From NCBI GenBank assembly GCA_937900425.1, contig CALCDT010000332.1:1-48812 (forward strand): a stretch of DNA of 48,812 nucleotides, written 5' to 3'. Both the position numbers and the translations under genes were made by a program. The notes below the pieces were generated by a model that did not search any database, was not told the origin of the DNA, and saw only the letters and a list, made by a program, of their open reading frames with translations. The DNA is from an uncultured Alphaproteobacteria bacterium (GTDB taxonomy: Bacteria; Pseudomonadota; Alphaproteobacteria; Rhizobiales; Pleomorphomonadaceae). Shown in pieces: positions 1 to 7,876 of this stretch (position 1 is the stretch's first letter; every line of letters starts with the position of its first letter).

Positions 1-60
1 GCCGACCGCCGACCGCCGACCGCCGACCGCCGACCGCCGACCGCCGACCGCCGACCGCCG
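1..60. repeat. 7-bp tandem repeat (GCCGACC)n
   Basis: Eight perfect head-to-tail copies of GCCGACC fill 1-56, followed by a partial copy (57-60). The array reaches the window edge, so its full length is unknown. It lies upstream of the molybdenum hydroxylase gene. A degenerate array of the same 7-mer on the other strand lies at 37883-37910. Confidence 0.95.
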
Positions 61-213
61 CACGGCTCCGCGCCAATTGCAGCCTCCGCCGTGGTGACAG
101 CGTCTTGCAAGCCTTCTAATGTCGGCGCCATCACCTTCCGGCCGGCCGACCACACGGGCACCTCTCCTCCCGCGGTGCCGCGCTCGTCTCGGTCCCTCCA
201 CGAGGATCCTGCC

Positions 214-2517
214 ATGATCGCCAAGACACCGACGAAATTCGGCATCGGCGCCCCCGTGCGGCGGCGCGAGGACCCGGCGCTGATCACCGGCGCCGGGCGC
301 TTCACCGCCGACATCGCGCCCGAGGGCGCGCTGCACGCCCACGTGCTGCGCTCGGCCATGGCCCATGCCGATTTCACCATCGCCAATCTCGACGAGGTGC
401 GGGCGATGCCGGGGGTGCGGCTGGTGTGGACCAACGCCGACCTCGCCGGCTGGGGCGATCTGCCCTGCGAGACGCTGGTCGAGCAGTCCGACGGCACGAC
501 GACCCTGCCGACGCCCCATCCCGTGCTCGCCGGCGGCACCGTCCGCCACGTCGGCGACCCCATCGCCTTCGTCGTCGCGCAGACGGCCAGCGAGGCCCGC
601 GACGCGGCCGAGGCGATCGTCGTCGACTATGACGAGCGTCCCGTGGTGACCGACACCGCCGTCGCGCTCGACGCCGGCGCCGCGCTGGTCTGGCCGGAGC
701 GGGGCAGCAACCTCGCCTTCGAGTATCACGGCGGTGATGCGGCCGAAACCGACGCGCTCTTCGCCTCGGCGGTCCGCGTCGTCGCCCTCGACATCGTCAA
801 CCAGCGCGTCGTCTCCAACTACATGGAGCCGCGATCGGCGATCGGCGAATACGATCCCGCCTCCGGCCGCTACACGCTGACGACCGGCACCCAGGGCGGC
901 CACGGCATGCGCAAGGTGATCGCGCAGCACATCCTGAAGATCGACGAGAGCCGGCTGCGCGTCGTCACGCCCGACGTCGGCGGCGGCTTCGGCACCAAGA
1001 ACTTCTGCTATTCGGAATATCCGCTGGTGCTGAAGGCGGCGGAGGCGCTCGGCGCGCCGGTCAAGTGGACCGGCGGGCGGGACGACCATTTCGTCATCGA
1101 TTCCCACGGCCGCGACAACGTCACGAGGGGCGAGCTCGCCCTCGACGGCGAGGGCAGGGTGCTGGCCATGCGGGTCGATCTCGTCGCGGCGATGGGGGCC
1201 TATCTCCACCAGTTCGGCCCGGAGATCCCGTCGGGCGGCATCACCATGGCGACCGGGCTCTACGACATCCCGGCCTTCTTCGTGCGGGTGCGCGGCGTCT
1301 TCACCAACACGACGCCGACCGACGCCTACCGCGGCGCCGGCCGCCCGGAAGCGGCCTATCTGATCGAGCGGCTGATCGATGAGGCCGGGCGGCAGACCGG
1401 GCTCGGCCCGATCGAGATCCGCCGCCGCAACTTCATTCCGCCGGAGAAGATGCCCTACACCACGGTCAGCGGCCAGTATTACGATAGCGGCGAGTTCGAG
1501 GGCCATCTCGCCCGCGCGCTGGAAGTCGCCGACTGGGACGGCTTTGCCGCCCGGCGCGCGGCGAGCGCGGAAAAGGGCCTCGTCCGCGGCATCGGCCTTT
1601 CGACCTACGTCGAGATCTGCGCCTTCCCGGGCGCCGAGGAGGCGACGATCGTCGTCAACGACAGCGGGACGGCGACGCTCTACATCGGCACCCAGACCAA
1701 CGGCCAGGGCCACGCCACCGCCTACGGCCAGCTGATCGCCGAGTATCTCGGCCTCGATCTCGCCGAGGTCGAGACGGTGCAGGGCGACACCGACCGGGTC
1801 CGCCGCGGCGGCGGCACCGGCGGCTCGCGCTCGATCCCGCTCGGCCTCGCCTCCGTCGACATCGCCTCCAAGCTGCTGGTGGAACAGATCAAGCAGCTCG
1901 CCGCCGAGCGGCTCGAAGCGGCGATCGGCGACCTCGAACTCACCGGTGGCGCCGTCCGCGTCGTCGGCACCGACAAGGCGGTGACCCTCGCCGAGATCGC
2001 CGCGACCGCGGGCGACAAGGACAAGCTCAAGGCGCGGGGCTCGTTCAAGCAGGACGGGGCGACCTATCCCAACGGCACCCACGTCTGCGAGGTCGAGATC
2101 GATCCGGAGACCGGGGTCACGACGATCGTGGGCTACACGATCGTCGACGACTTCGGCGTCACGGTGAACCCGATGCTGCTCGAAGGCCAGGTCCACGGCG
2201 GCGTCGCCCAGTCGATCGGCCAGGCGCTGATGGAGGGCACCGTCTACGACGACAGCGGCCAACTCGTCACCGCCTCCTTCCTCGACTACTGCATGCCGCG
2301 GGCCGACGGCATGCCGGATTTCCGCTTCGAGACCCGCAACGTGCCCTCGACCACCAACCTCCTCGGCATCAAGGGCGCCGGCGAGGCCGGCACCATCGGC
2401 GCGACGCCGGCGGTGATGAACGCGGTGGTCGACGCGCTCCATTCGGCGAAGGGCATCTCCCACATCGACATGCCGGCGACGCCGGCGCGGGTCTGGCACG
2501 CGCTCAACGCGGCGTGA
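214..2517 (+). CDS. Xanthine dehydrogenase-family molybdopterin-binding large subunit (form II CoxL-like)
   Basis: Large catalytic subunit of a molybdenum hydroxylase (xanthine dehydrogenase / aerobic CO dehydrogenase superfamily), 767 aa, near the usual 750-800. It should bind the molybdenum-cytosine dinucleotide cofactor and oxidise a small substrate by hydroxylation. Residues 371-377 read AYRGAGR. This is the form II signature, not the AYRCSFR of genuine CO dehydrogenase, so CO is unlikely to be the main substrate. The catalytic Glu is E724 in the motif GAGEAGTIGA near the C-terminus. The ATG at 214 is preferred because GAGGA lies about 8 nt upstream; an in-frame GTG at 91 would add 41 low-complexity residues. 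The FAD (CoxM) and 2Fe-2S (CoxS) partner subunits are not in the window and would have to lie to the left. Substrate is unknown. Confidence 0.9.
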   Translation: MIAKTPTKFGIGAPVRRREDPALITGAGRFTADIAPEGALHAHVLRSAMAHADFTIANLDEVRAMPGVRLVWTNADLAGWGDLPCETLVEQSDGTTTLPTPHPVLAGGTVRHVGDPIAFVVAQTASEARDAAEAIVVDYDERPVVTDTAVALDAGAALVWPERGSNLAFEYHGGDAAETDALFASAVRVVALDIVNQRVVSNYMEPRSAIGEYDPASGRYTLTTGTQGGHGMRKVIAQHILKIDESRLRVVTPDVGGGFGTKNFCYSEYPLVLKAAEALGAPVKWTGGRDDHFVIDSHGRDNVTRGELALDGEGRVLAMRVDLVAAMGAYLHQFGPEIPSGGITMATGLYDIPAFFVRVRGVFTNTTPTDAYRGAGRPEAAYLIERLIDEAGRQTGLGPIEIRRRNFIPPEKMPYTTVSGQYYDSGEFEGHLARALEVADWDGFAARRAASAEKGLVRGIGLSTYVEICAFPGAEEATIVVNDSGTATLYIGTQTNGQGHATAYGQLIAEYLGLDLAEVETVQGDTDRVRRGGGTGGSRSIPLGLASVDIASKLLVEQIKQLAAERLEAAIGDLELTGGAVRVVGTDKAVTLAEIAATAGDKDKLKARGSFKQDGATYPNGTHVCEVEIDPETGVTTIVGYTIVDDFGVTVNPMLLEGQVHGGVAQSIGQALMEGTVYDDSGQLVTASFLDYCMPRADGMPDFRFETRNVPSTTNLLGIKGAGEAGTIGATPAVMNAVVDALHSAKGISHIDMPATPARVWHALNAA

Positions 2518-2564
2518 GAGCCGCTTCGGCGGTGCCCGAACCGCCGCATGGCATGAACCTGACG

Positions 2565-2599
2565 AGACCCGCCCGGGTGACGCCCTGGCGGGTCTTTTC
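2565..2599 (+). terminator. Rho-independent terminator of the CoxL-like gene
   Basis: Perfect 9-bp stem (AGACCCGCC at 2565-2573, GGCGGGTCT at 2587-2595) with a 13-nt loop, running into TTT. It lies 47 nt after the stop codon and separates this gene from zinT. Confidence 0.85.
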
Positions 2600-2799
2600 G
2601 TGTCCGGCCCGGCCGAGCGGAGATTTCGGCACCGACGTCGCGCCGGAGCCCGTGGACCGTCGTCGCGGGGCGGGGGCCGCGGCGGTGGGCGTGCCCGTCA
2701 TCCCGGTCGATCAGCGCCCGTCAACCCGCACCGCGCCCCGCTCGGCACGGGCGGAACACCTGCGACCCCTCGTCCGACGAACCGGCTGGACGCGAGTAC

Positions 2800-2817
2800 G
2801 TAATGATGTAACATTAC
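2800..2817. promoter_or_regulatory. Putative Zur operator upstream of zinT
   Basis: Dyad GTAATG-N6-CATTAC with perfect 6-bp arms, 43 nt before the zinT start. It is AT-rich in an otherwise GC-rich region and resembles alphaproteobacterial Zur boxes (TGTTAT/ATAACA core inside ATG...CAT arms). Zur control is inferred from this dyad plus the identity of the downstream gene. Confidence 0.6.
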
Positions 2818-2860
2818 ACTCCGAGGCGCATGGGGGCGCTGAAACCGGAGACGAGAGTCG

Positions 2861-3547
2861 ATGTCGAACAGGATGAGGACGTTTGCGGGTGCGATCGCGC
2901 TCGGCGCTGCGCTGGCGCTCGCGGGACAGGCCGGAGCCGCGGCAAGCCACAACCACGCGGCCGGGCAGGACCACGCGGCTCACGATCACGCGGGGCATGA
3001 CCACGGCACCGACGAGCAGATCTACAAGGGCTATTTCGAGGACGACCAGATCAAGGACCGGACCCTCGCCGACTGGCAGGGCGAGTGGCAGTCGGTCTAT
3101 CCGCTGCTGCGCGACGGCACGCTCGACCAGGTGATGGAGAAGAAGGCGGAGAAGGGCGACAAGTCGGCCGCCGAATACCGCGCCTATTACGAGACCGGCT
3201 ACCGGACCGTCGTCGACGCGATCACGATCGACGGCGATACCGTCACCTTCAGCCGCGCCGGGCACGACACCCGGGGCCGCTATGCCGGCGACGGCCGGGA
3301 GGTCCTCACCTACGAGAAGGGGAACCGCGGCGTGCGCTTCGTGTTCAAGAAGGTCTCGGGCGACGCCGCCGCTCCCGACTTCATCCAGTTCAGCGACCAC
3401 AGGATCGCGCCGGCCTCCTCGGATCACCTTCACCTCTACTGGGGCGACGACCGCACCGCGCTGCTGTCGGAACTGACCAATTGGCCGACATACTATCCCG
3501 CTGCGATGAGCGGGGAGGAGATCGCCCGGGAGATGGCCGCGCACTGA
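2861..3547 (+). CDS. zinT: ZinT (YodA) family periplasmic zinc-binding protein
   Basis: Periplasmic zinc (and cadmium) binding protein of the ZinT/YodA family, thought to deliver zinc to ZnuABC uptake under zinc starvation; 228 aa. The N-terminus is a classical signal peptide (residues 1-27, cleavage near AGAAA). A His-rich linker follows (about residues 30-48, repeated HDH/HNH), as in zinc-scavenging proteins. The C-terminal calycin-like domain carries the metal triad H180, H189 and H191 in SDHRIAP...SDHLHLYWGDD. The spacing (9 and 2) matches H167/H176/H178 of E. coli ZinT. It is a single gene behind a Zur-like dyad and a clear upstream terminator. The znuABC genes are not in the window. Assignment is secure from motifs; regulation is inferred. 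Confidence 0.93.
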   Translation: MSNRMRTFAGAIALGAALALAGQAGAAASHNHAAGQDHAAHDHAGHDHGTDEQIYKGYFEDDQIKDRTLADWQGEWQSVYPLLRDGTLDQVMEKKAEKGDKSAAEYRAYYETGYRTVVDAITIDGDTVTFSRAGHDTRGRYAGDGREVLTYEKGNRGVRFVFKKVSGDAAAPDFIQFSDHRIAPASSDHLHLYWGDDRTALLSELTNWPTYYPAAMSGEEIAREMAAH

Positions 3548-3855
3548 GTGGAGGCCGCGACGGGTCCGGCCTTCGCGATTCGCCACCAGACGAAGGCGAC
3601 CCGGCCGCGGTCCGCGCGCGGCGCCCCATGCGCCAGCCGGCCGGCGCTGCGAGGTGCCGGTCGGCGCTCCCGCGGCCGGCGCCAGGACGGCCGATCGGAG
3701 GAGTTTCGGCGGGCCGAAGCCCGCCATCTTCGCTATAAGGGCGAATCGAAAGAGGGGTTTTCCGCGCGGGCCGAGCGGGTCCGTCGGTCGAGGTGGGGCT
3801 GGGGATGGACCGGGCGCCCGCAGGCGCACCCTCCGTGCATCGAGGAACCCCGCCC
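3548..3855. other. Intergenic region, zinT to DMT transporter
   Basis: No credible gene. A short hairpin (GGCGGG-N6-CCCGCC, 3708-3725) is followed by a TATAAG hexamer at 3734-3739 that could be a -10 element. No good -35 is seen at the right spacing. Confidence 0.5.
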
Positions 3856-4776
3856 GTGCCCAATCCCCTCGTCGGCATCGCGATGAAGATCGCCTCGACC
3901 GCCTTCTTCGCGGTGATGATGGCGCTGGTGAAGATGGTGGCGGAGCGGATGCCGCTCGGCGAGGTGGTGTTCGCGCGCTCGTTTCTCGGCGTGATCCCGG
4001 TGCTGGTCTGGCTGGCGATGCGCGGCGAGGTCGCCGCCGCCTGGCGCACGCGCCGGCCGTTCTCGCACGTCATGAGAGCCGTCGCCGGCACGATCAGCAT
4101 GTTCTTCTGGTTCGGCTCGCTGGCGCGTCTGCCGCTGCCGGACGCCACCGCGATCAACTACGCCGCGCCGCTGATCACCACGGCGCTGGCGGCGCTGCTG
4201 CTCGGCGAGGTGGTGCGGGCCTATCGCTGGAGCGCGGTGGCGGTCGGCTTCCTCGGCGTCGTCGTCGTACTCTCGCCCCATCTCTCCGGCCTCACGAAAC
4301 TGTCGGGCGACACGGGCACCATCGGCGCGGCGATGGCGCTCGGCTCGGCCTTCTTCGCCGCCCTCGCCATGATCTCGATCCGCCGGATGAGCGGCACCGA
4401 GCACCCGGGCGCCATCGTCTTCTATTTCATGATGTCGGCCTCGGTGATGGCGCTCGCCACGGTGCCCTTCGGCTGGGTGATGCCGACGCCCACGGAGTGG
4501 GGGCTGCTCGTCGCGATCGGCCTGCTCGGCGGCCTCGGCCAGGTGTTCCTGACGCTGAGCTACCGCTATGCCGAGGCCTCGGTGATCGCCCCCTTCGACT
4601 ATTCGAGCATGCTGTTCGTGCTGATCCTCGGCTTCGTCCTGTTCGGCGAGGTGCCGACGCTCGCGGTGCTGGTCGGTGCGGCCATCGTCATCGGCGCCGG
4701 CGTCTTCGTGATCTGGCGCGAGCGGCGGCTCGGCATCCAGCGCGCGAGGGTGCGCAAGGCGTCGACGCCGCTGTGA
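3856..4776 (+). CDS. DMT superfamily (EamA) transporter
   Basis: Inner-membrane drug/metabolite transporter-type permease, 306 aa with about ten hydrophobic segments arranged as two EamA repeats, the family's normal build. The N-terminal repeat covers roughly residues 5-140 and the second 150-290; the C-terminus ends in a basic cytoplasmic tail (RERRLGIQRARVRK). Substrate cannot be read from sequence; relatives export amino acids, nucleosides or other metabolites. The GTG at 3856 is chosen because GAGGA lies about 9 nt upstream and a membrane segment begins soon after; the in-frame ATG at 3793 would add 21 Gly/Pro-rich residues with no ribosome site. It stands alone between zinT and the thi region. 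Confidence 0.85.
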   Translation: MPNPLVGIAMKIASTAFFAVMMALVKMVAERMPLGEVVFARSFLGVIPVLVWLAMRGEVAAAWRTRRPFSHVMRAVAGTISMFFWFGSLARLPLPDATAINYAAPLITTALAALLLGEVVRAYRWSAVAVGFLGVVVVLSPHLSGLTKLSGDTGTIGAAMALGSAFFAALAMISIRRMSGTEHPGAIVFYFMMSASVMALATVPFGWVMPTPTEWGLLVAIGLLGGLGQVFLTLSYRYAEASVIAPFDYSSMLFVLILGFVLFGEVPTLAVLVGAAIVIGAGVFVIWRERRLGIQRARVRKASTPL

Positions 4777-4834
4777 TACGGGCGTGCGCTTGAAGCGACC
4801 TCGCTCCTTTCCGTCGTCATTCCCTCCGTCCTCT

Positions 4835-4982
4835 CCGCCGTCATTCCCGCGACCGCGGGAATCCAGCGGGCGGCAGGGGAAAGGCTTGTGATTTCATCGG
4901 GGCGGTGCGGTATTCGGGCGTCGGTCGCAAAGGCTTTTCCCCGCGGAGGGCTGGATTCCCGCGGTCGCGGGAATGACGGCGG
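4835..4982. repeat. Intergenic palindromic element with 33-bp perfect inverted arms
   Basis: Arms 4835-4867 and 4950-4982 are exact reverse complements over 33 bp, separated by 82 bp. Each arm also contains a shorter palindrome (TTCCCGCG...CGCGGGAA). This is the form of dispersed REP/BIME-like elements common between alphaproteobacterial genes. It has no coding capacity. It lies after the transporter and could fold as an RNA hairpin ending that transcript. Confidence 0.8.
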
Positions 4983-5248
4983 ACAGGTCTTTGAAAGGGT
5001 GCCAGCCCGCTCGTTCCGGCGTGATCCGGGTGCTGTCGTGAGCCAAGCCCGCCACCGGCGCTCAGGGTGAGGGCGAAGAGAGGCCGGTTCGAACGTAAGC
5101 TTGTACGACCCGTTGGAACAGCAGCTTTGCCGATGGCGCGGGCCAGCGGAAAATCGTCCGCCCCTGCAACGGCAACGCATTCCTCCGGATGCCCGAAGCC
5201 TCGGCATCGCCTTGACATCCTTCCCCCGCCAACTCACATTCCGCCCGA

Positions 5249-5321
5249 GACGAGGGGCGCCCAAACCGGGCTGAGATGCACCCTTAGAACCTGATCTGGG
5301 TCGTACCAGCGGAGGGACGTC
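5249..5321 (+). promoter_or_regulatory. TPP riboswitch (THI element)
   Basis: Conserved thiamine-pyrophosphate aptamer: GAGGGGCGC at 5252-5260, CTGAGATGCACCC at 5271-5283 (pyrimidine-binding T-loop arm), and GAACCTGATCTGG followed by GTACCAGCGGAGGGA at about 5287-5317 (diphosphate-binding helix and closing strand). It lies about 50 nt before thiO and should repress thiO-thiS-thiG when TPP is plentiful. Confidence 0.95.
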
Positions 5322-5324
5322 GGC

Positions 5325-5342
5325 GTCGGGACACATCCCGAC
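5325..5342 (+). promoter_or_regulatory. Hairpin in the TPP riboswitch expression platform
   Basis: GTCGGGA-CACA-TCCCGAC, a perfect 7-bp stem directly after the aptamer. No U-tract follows, so it looks like part of a translation-control platform that could affect access to the GAGAGAGGA ribosome site (5358-5366) of thiO, not an intrinsic terminator. Confidence 0.5.
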
Positions 5343-5370
5343 GGTCCGCGTCCCGGCGAGAGAGGACGCG

Positions 5371-6390
5371 GTGGCAGCCTCCGGCGGACAATCGAGAGTA
5401 CGTGTCGACCTCGCCGTCGTCGGCGCCGGTGCGGCCGGCCTCGTCACGGCGGTGATGGCGCGCCGCGCCGGGCTGACGGTCGCCCTCTACGAACACGGCG
5501 ATGATTTCTCCCAGTCGGCGGCCTGGCGGGCGGGGGGCATGCTCGCACCCTATTGCGAGGCCGACGGCGCCGAGGGCGACGTCATCCGCCTCGGCCTGCG
5601 CTCGATGCGGCTGTGGCCCTCGCTCTACTCCGACATCCGCCGCGAGGGCACGCTGGTCGTCGCCCCGCCGCGCGATCTCGCCGGCCTGCAGCGCTTTTCC
5701 CGTGTCACCGAGGGCCACGAGCCGGTCGACGCCTCGGAGATCGCCCGGCTCGAGCCGGATCTCGCCGGGCGCTATCGCAGCGGCCTGTTCTTCCCGGCCG
5801 AGGGCCACCTCAACCCGCGCGAGGTGATGCCGGCGCTGCTCGGCGAACTGGAGCGGGAGGGCGTCGCCGTCACCTTCGGCTGGACCGGCGAGGTCGGCGA
5901 TCTTGCCGCCGACCGTGTCGCCGACTGCCGCGGCATGGGCGCCCGCGACCGCTTCACCGACCTTCGCGGCGTCAAGGGCGAGATGGCGGTGATCCGCGCG
6001 CCCGACGTCGCGCTCAACCGGCCGGTGCGGCTGCTGCATCATCGCCACCCGCTCTACGTCGTGCCGCGCGGCGGCGGCGTCCACATGATCGGGGCGACGA
6101 CGGTGGAGAGCGACGCCGGCGAGGCCGTCACCGTGCGCTCCGCCGGCGAATTGCTGACCCAGGCCTATGCGGTGCATCCGGCCTTCGGCGACGCCGAGAT
6201 CGTCGAGTTCAACGTCGGGCTCCGGCCCGCCTTTCCCGGCAACGAGCCGCGCATCGTCGACGGCGGCCGGGTGATCGCGGTCAACGGGCTCTACCGCCAC
6301 GGCTGGCTGATCGCGCCGGCGATGGCCGAGATCGTCGTCGGCCGGCTGCTCGGCACGGTCGCCGAACACGAGGTGCTGACATGCGCGTAG
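5371..6390 (+). CDS. thiO: Glycine oxidase ThiO
   Basis: FAD-dependent amine oxidase, 339 aa, that oxidises glycine to the imine (dehydroglycine) used by ThiG to build the thiazole ring of thiamine. The Rossmann FAD motif GAGAAG is at residues 18-23 (VDLAVVGAGAAG). A second family motif (NGLYRHGWLIAPAMAE) lies near the C-terminus, where DAO-family enzymes close over the flavin. It begins with GTG at 5371, with GAGAGAGGA about 5 nt upstream, and is the first gene after the TPP riboswitch. It overlaps thiS by 10 nt, so the two are translationally coupled. ThiO replaces the tyrosine lyase ThiH and is typical of aerobes. Confidence 0.95.
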   Translation: MAASGGQSRVRVDLAVVGAGAAGLVTAVMARRAGLTVALYEHGDDFSQSAAWRAGGMLAPYCEADGAEGDVIRLGLRSMRLWPSLYSDIRREGTLVVAPPRDLAGLQRFSRVTEGHEPVDASEIARLEPDLAGRYRSGLFFPAEGHLNPREVMPALLGELEREGVAVTFGWTGEVGDLAADRVADCRGMGARDRFTDLRGVKGEMAVIRAPDVALNRPVRLLHHRHPLYVVPRGGGVHMIGATTVESDAGEAVTVRSAGELLTQAYAVHPAFGDAEIVEFNVGLRPAFPGNEPRIVDGGRVIAVNGLYRHGWLIAPAMAEIVVGRLLGTVAEHEVLTCA

Positions 6391-6578
6391 AACTCAACGG
6401 CGAGGCGGTCGAAACCGAGGCCGCCACCCTCGCCGCCTTCGTCATAGACCGGGACTTCGATCCCGAAATCGTCGCGACCGCCCTCAACGGCGAGTTCGTG
6501 CCGCGCTTCGAGCGCGCCGACACGCCCCTTGCCGAGGGCGACCGCGTCGAAGTGTTCAGCCCCCGCCAGGGAGGATGA
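6381..6578 (+). CDS. thiS: Sulfur carrier protein ThiS
   Basis: Ubiquitin-like sulfur carrier, 65 aa, ending in the essential Gly-Gly (RQGG) that is adenylated and converted to a thiocarboxylate. ThiS-COSH donates sulfur to ThiG. The length and beta-grasp pattern (MRVELNGE start, VFSPRQGG end) are standard. It overlaps the end of thiO, and its stop is 5 nt before the chosen thiG start. No thiF adenylating enzyme is in the window, so that step must be supplied elsewhere. Confidence 0.95.
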   Translation: MRVELNGEAVETEAATLAAFVIDRDFDPEIVATALNGEFVPRFERADTPLAEGDRVEVFSPRQGG

Positions 6579-6583
6579 GAGAG

Positions 6584-7405
6584 ATGACCGACACCCCGAC
6601 CCGCTCCGCGCCCGACGACGCGCTCGACCTCTACGGCACCCGGGTGACGAGCCGCTTCCTGCTCGGAACCGCGCGCTATCCCTCGCCCGATCACCTGCGC
6701 CGGGCGGTGACGCGCTCGGGCGCCGAGATCGTCACCGTGTCGCTGCGCCGGGAATCCACCGGCGGTGACAAGGCCGGCCACGCCTTCTGGCATCTCGTCC
6801 GCGAACTCGGCGTCAAGGTGCTGCCTAACACCGCCGGCTGCCACAGCGCCCGCGACGCCATCAAGACGGCGCTGATGGCCCGCGAGGTCTTTGGCACGCC
6901 GTGGATCAAGCTCGAGGTGATCGGCGACGAGGCGACGCTGCAGCCCGATCCCTTCGGCCTCGTCGAGGCCGCGCGCGAGCTCTCGAGCCAGGGCTTCGAG
7001 GTGTTCCCCTACATGACCGACGACCTCGTGCTCGCCGACCGGCTGCTCGAGGCCGGATGCAAGGTGCTGATGCCGTGGGGGTCGCCGATCGGCTCGGGCC
7101 GCGGGCTCAACAACCCCTATGCCCTCCGGCTGCTGCGCGCCCACGTGCCCGGCGTGCCGCTGATCGTCGACGCCGGCCTCGGCGCGCCGAGCCACGCGGC
7201 GGCGGCGATGGAACTCGGTTTCGACGCCATCCTGCTCAACACCGCGGTGGCGACGGCGGGCGATCCGCCGGCGATGGCGGAGGCTTTCGGCAAGGCGATC
7301 GAAGCGGGCCGCACCGGCTTCCTCGCCGGCATCATGGAGCAATACGACCTCGCCACCGCCTCGACGCCGGTGTTCGGCGCGCCGTTTTCGCCGTTTGCGG
7401 GGTGA
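6584..7405 (+). CDS. thiG: Thiazole synthase ThiG
   Basis: TIM-barrel synthase, 273 aa, that joins deoxyxylulose-5-phosphate, dehydroglycine and ThiS-thiocarboxylate into thiazole phosphate. The Schiff-base lysine is K109 in IKLEVIGDE. Phosphate-binding turns are PWGSPIGSGRG and the C-terminal NTAVATAGDPPAMA. The ATG at 6584 is preferred because GGGAGG (6569-6574) sits at proper distance; an ATG at 6575 overlaps the thiS stop but lies directly against that site. It closes the riboswitch-controlled thiO-thiS-thiG run. The next thi gene is 470 nt away across an AT-rich island. Confidence 0.95.
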   Translation: MTDTPTRSAPDDALDLYGTRVTSRFLLGTARYPSPDHLRRAVTRSGAEIVTVSLRRESTGGDKAGHAFWHLVRELGVKVLPNTAGCHSARDAIKTALMAREVFGTPWIKLEVIGDEATLQPDPFGLVEAARELSSQGFEVFPYMTDDLVLADRLLEAGCKVLMPWGSPIGSGRGLNNPYALRLLRAHVPGVPLIVDAGLGAPSHAAAAMELGFDAILLNTAVATAGDPPAMAEAFGKAIEAGRTGFLAGIMEQYDLATASTPVFGAPFSPFAG

Positions 7406-7439
7406 GGGCGATTCGTGGGGTCGATGTCTGCTTTCGATC

Positions 7440-7800
7440 CCTGCGGCGCAAGAAGTGTGCATTGCAGGTTTATGATGAAAATGGAACTTACCGAAAAATA
7501 TTCTTCACGTGTACCATCAAAGACAGGAATGCAAGAATAACGACTGTGATTATTAGTGATATATGTATTTGACGCTCGTACCAGTCGAATTTCTTTTTAA
7601 AGGATTCGGTGCAGTATGGATTTTCTCTATCAATTATAAATAGTTTCCTGATCATCCTGAAAAATTTTTCTGAATTTGGCGTTTCTTTGGCGAGTTTCAA
7701 TATTTTGTATCTATAGTAAAACAACGTAGCATGGCAGTGTATAAGGCTGGCAATCAGAATTAATCCTGGAATTTTCTTAATGAATTCTGACATGGTCAAT
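7440..7800. other. AT-rich island inside the thi cluster
   Basis: Composition drops sharply from the very GC-rich surroundings. For example, only 22 of 60 bases at 7501-7560 and 16 of 60 at 7621-7680 are G or C. The edges are abrupt (near 7440 and 7805). No transposase, terminal repeat or att-like duplication was recognised. Its one credible gene is the small membrane protein on the minus strand. Confidence 0.85.
7488..7793 (-). CDS. Small hypothetical membrane protein in the AT-rich island
   Basis: A 101-residue protein of no recognised family. It has two hydrophobic segments: residues about 8-26 (PGLILIASLIHCHATLFYY region) and about 75-95 (HISLIITVVILAFLSLMV). Between them is a very basic and aromatic stretch rich in Lys, Phe and Tyr, suggesting a hairpin-type inner-membrane protein. 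Codon use is AT-rich, unlike every neighbour, which suggests horizontal acquisition. It runs against the flanking thi genes. The ATG at 7793 is chosen; a TTG two codons upstream is possible, and neither has a strong ribosome site. It could be an unexpressed open frame, but the membrane-protein pattern and low GC (where stops are frequent) support a real gene. Confidence 0.6.
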   Translation of the reverse strand: MSEFIKKIPGLILIASLIHCHATLFYYRYKILKLAKETPNSEKFFRMIRKLFIIDRENPYCTESFKKKFDWYERQIHISLIITVVILAFLSLMVHVKNIFR

Positions 7801-7876
7801 GACTATACGTTGTGTCGGGCTTCGGAGACTCGCAGATTAAGACTGGAAACCGAACGTGCAATCGCTGGGTGAAAGT

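Noticed and set aside
4835..4982. Possible intrinsic terminator or CRISPR-like repeat in the transporter-thi gap.
   Set aside because: Only two arms in inverted orientation, no U-tract and no repeated spacers; better described as a dispersed palindromic element.
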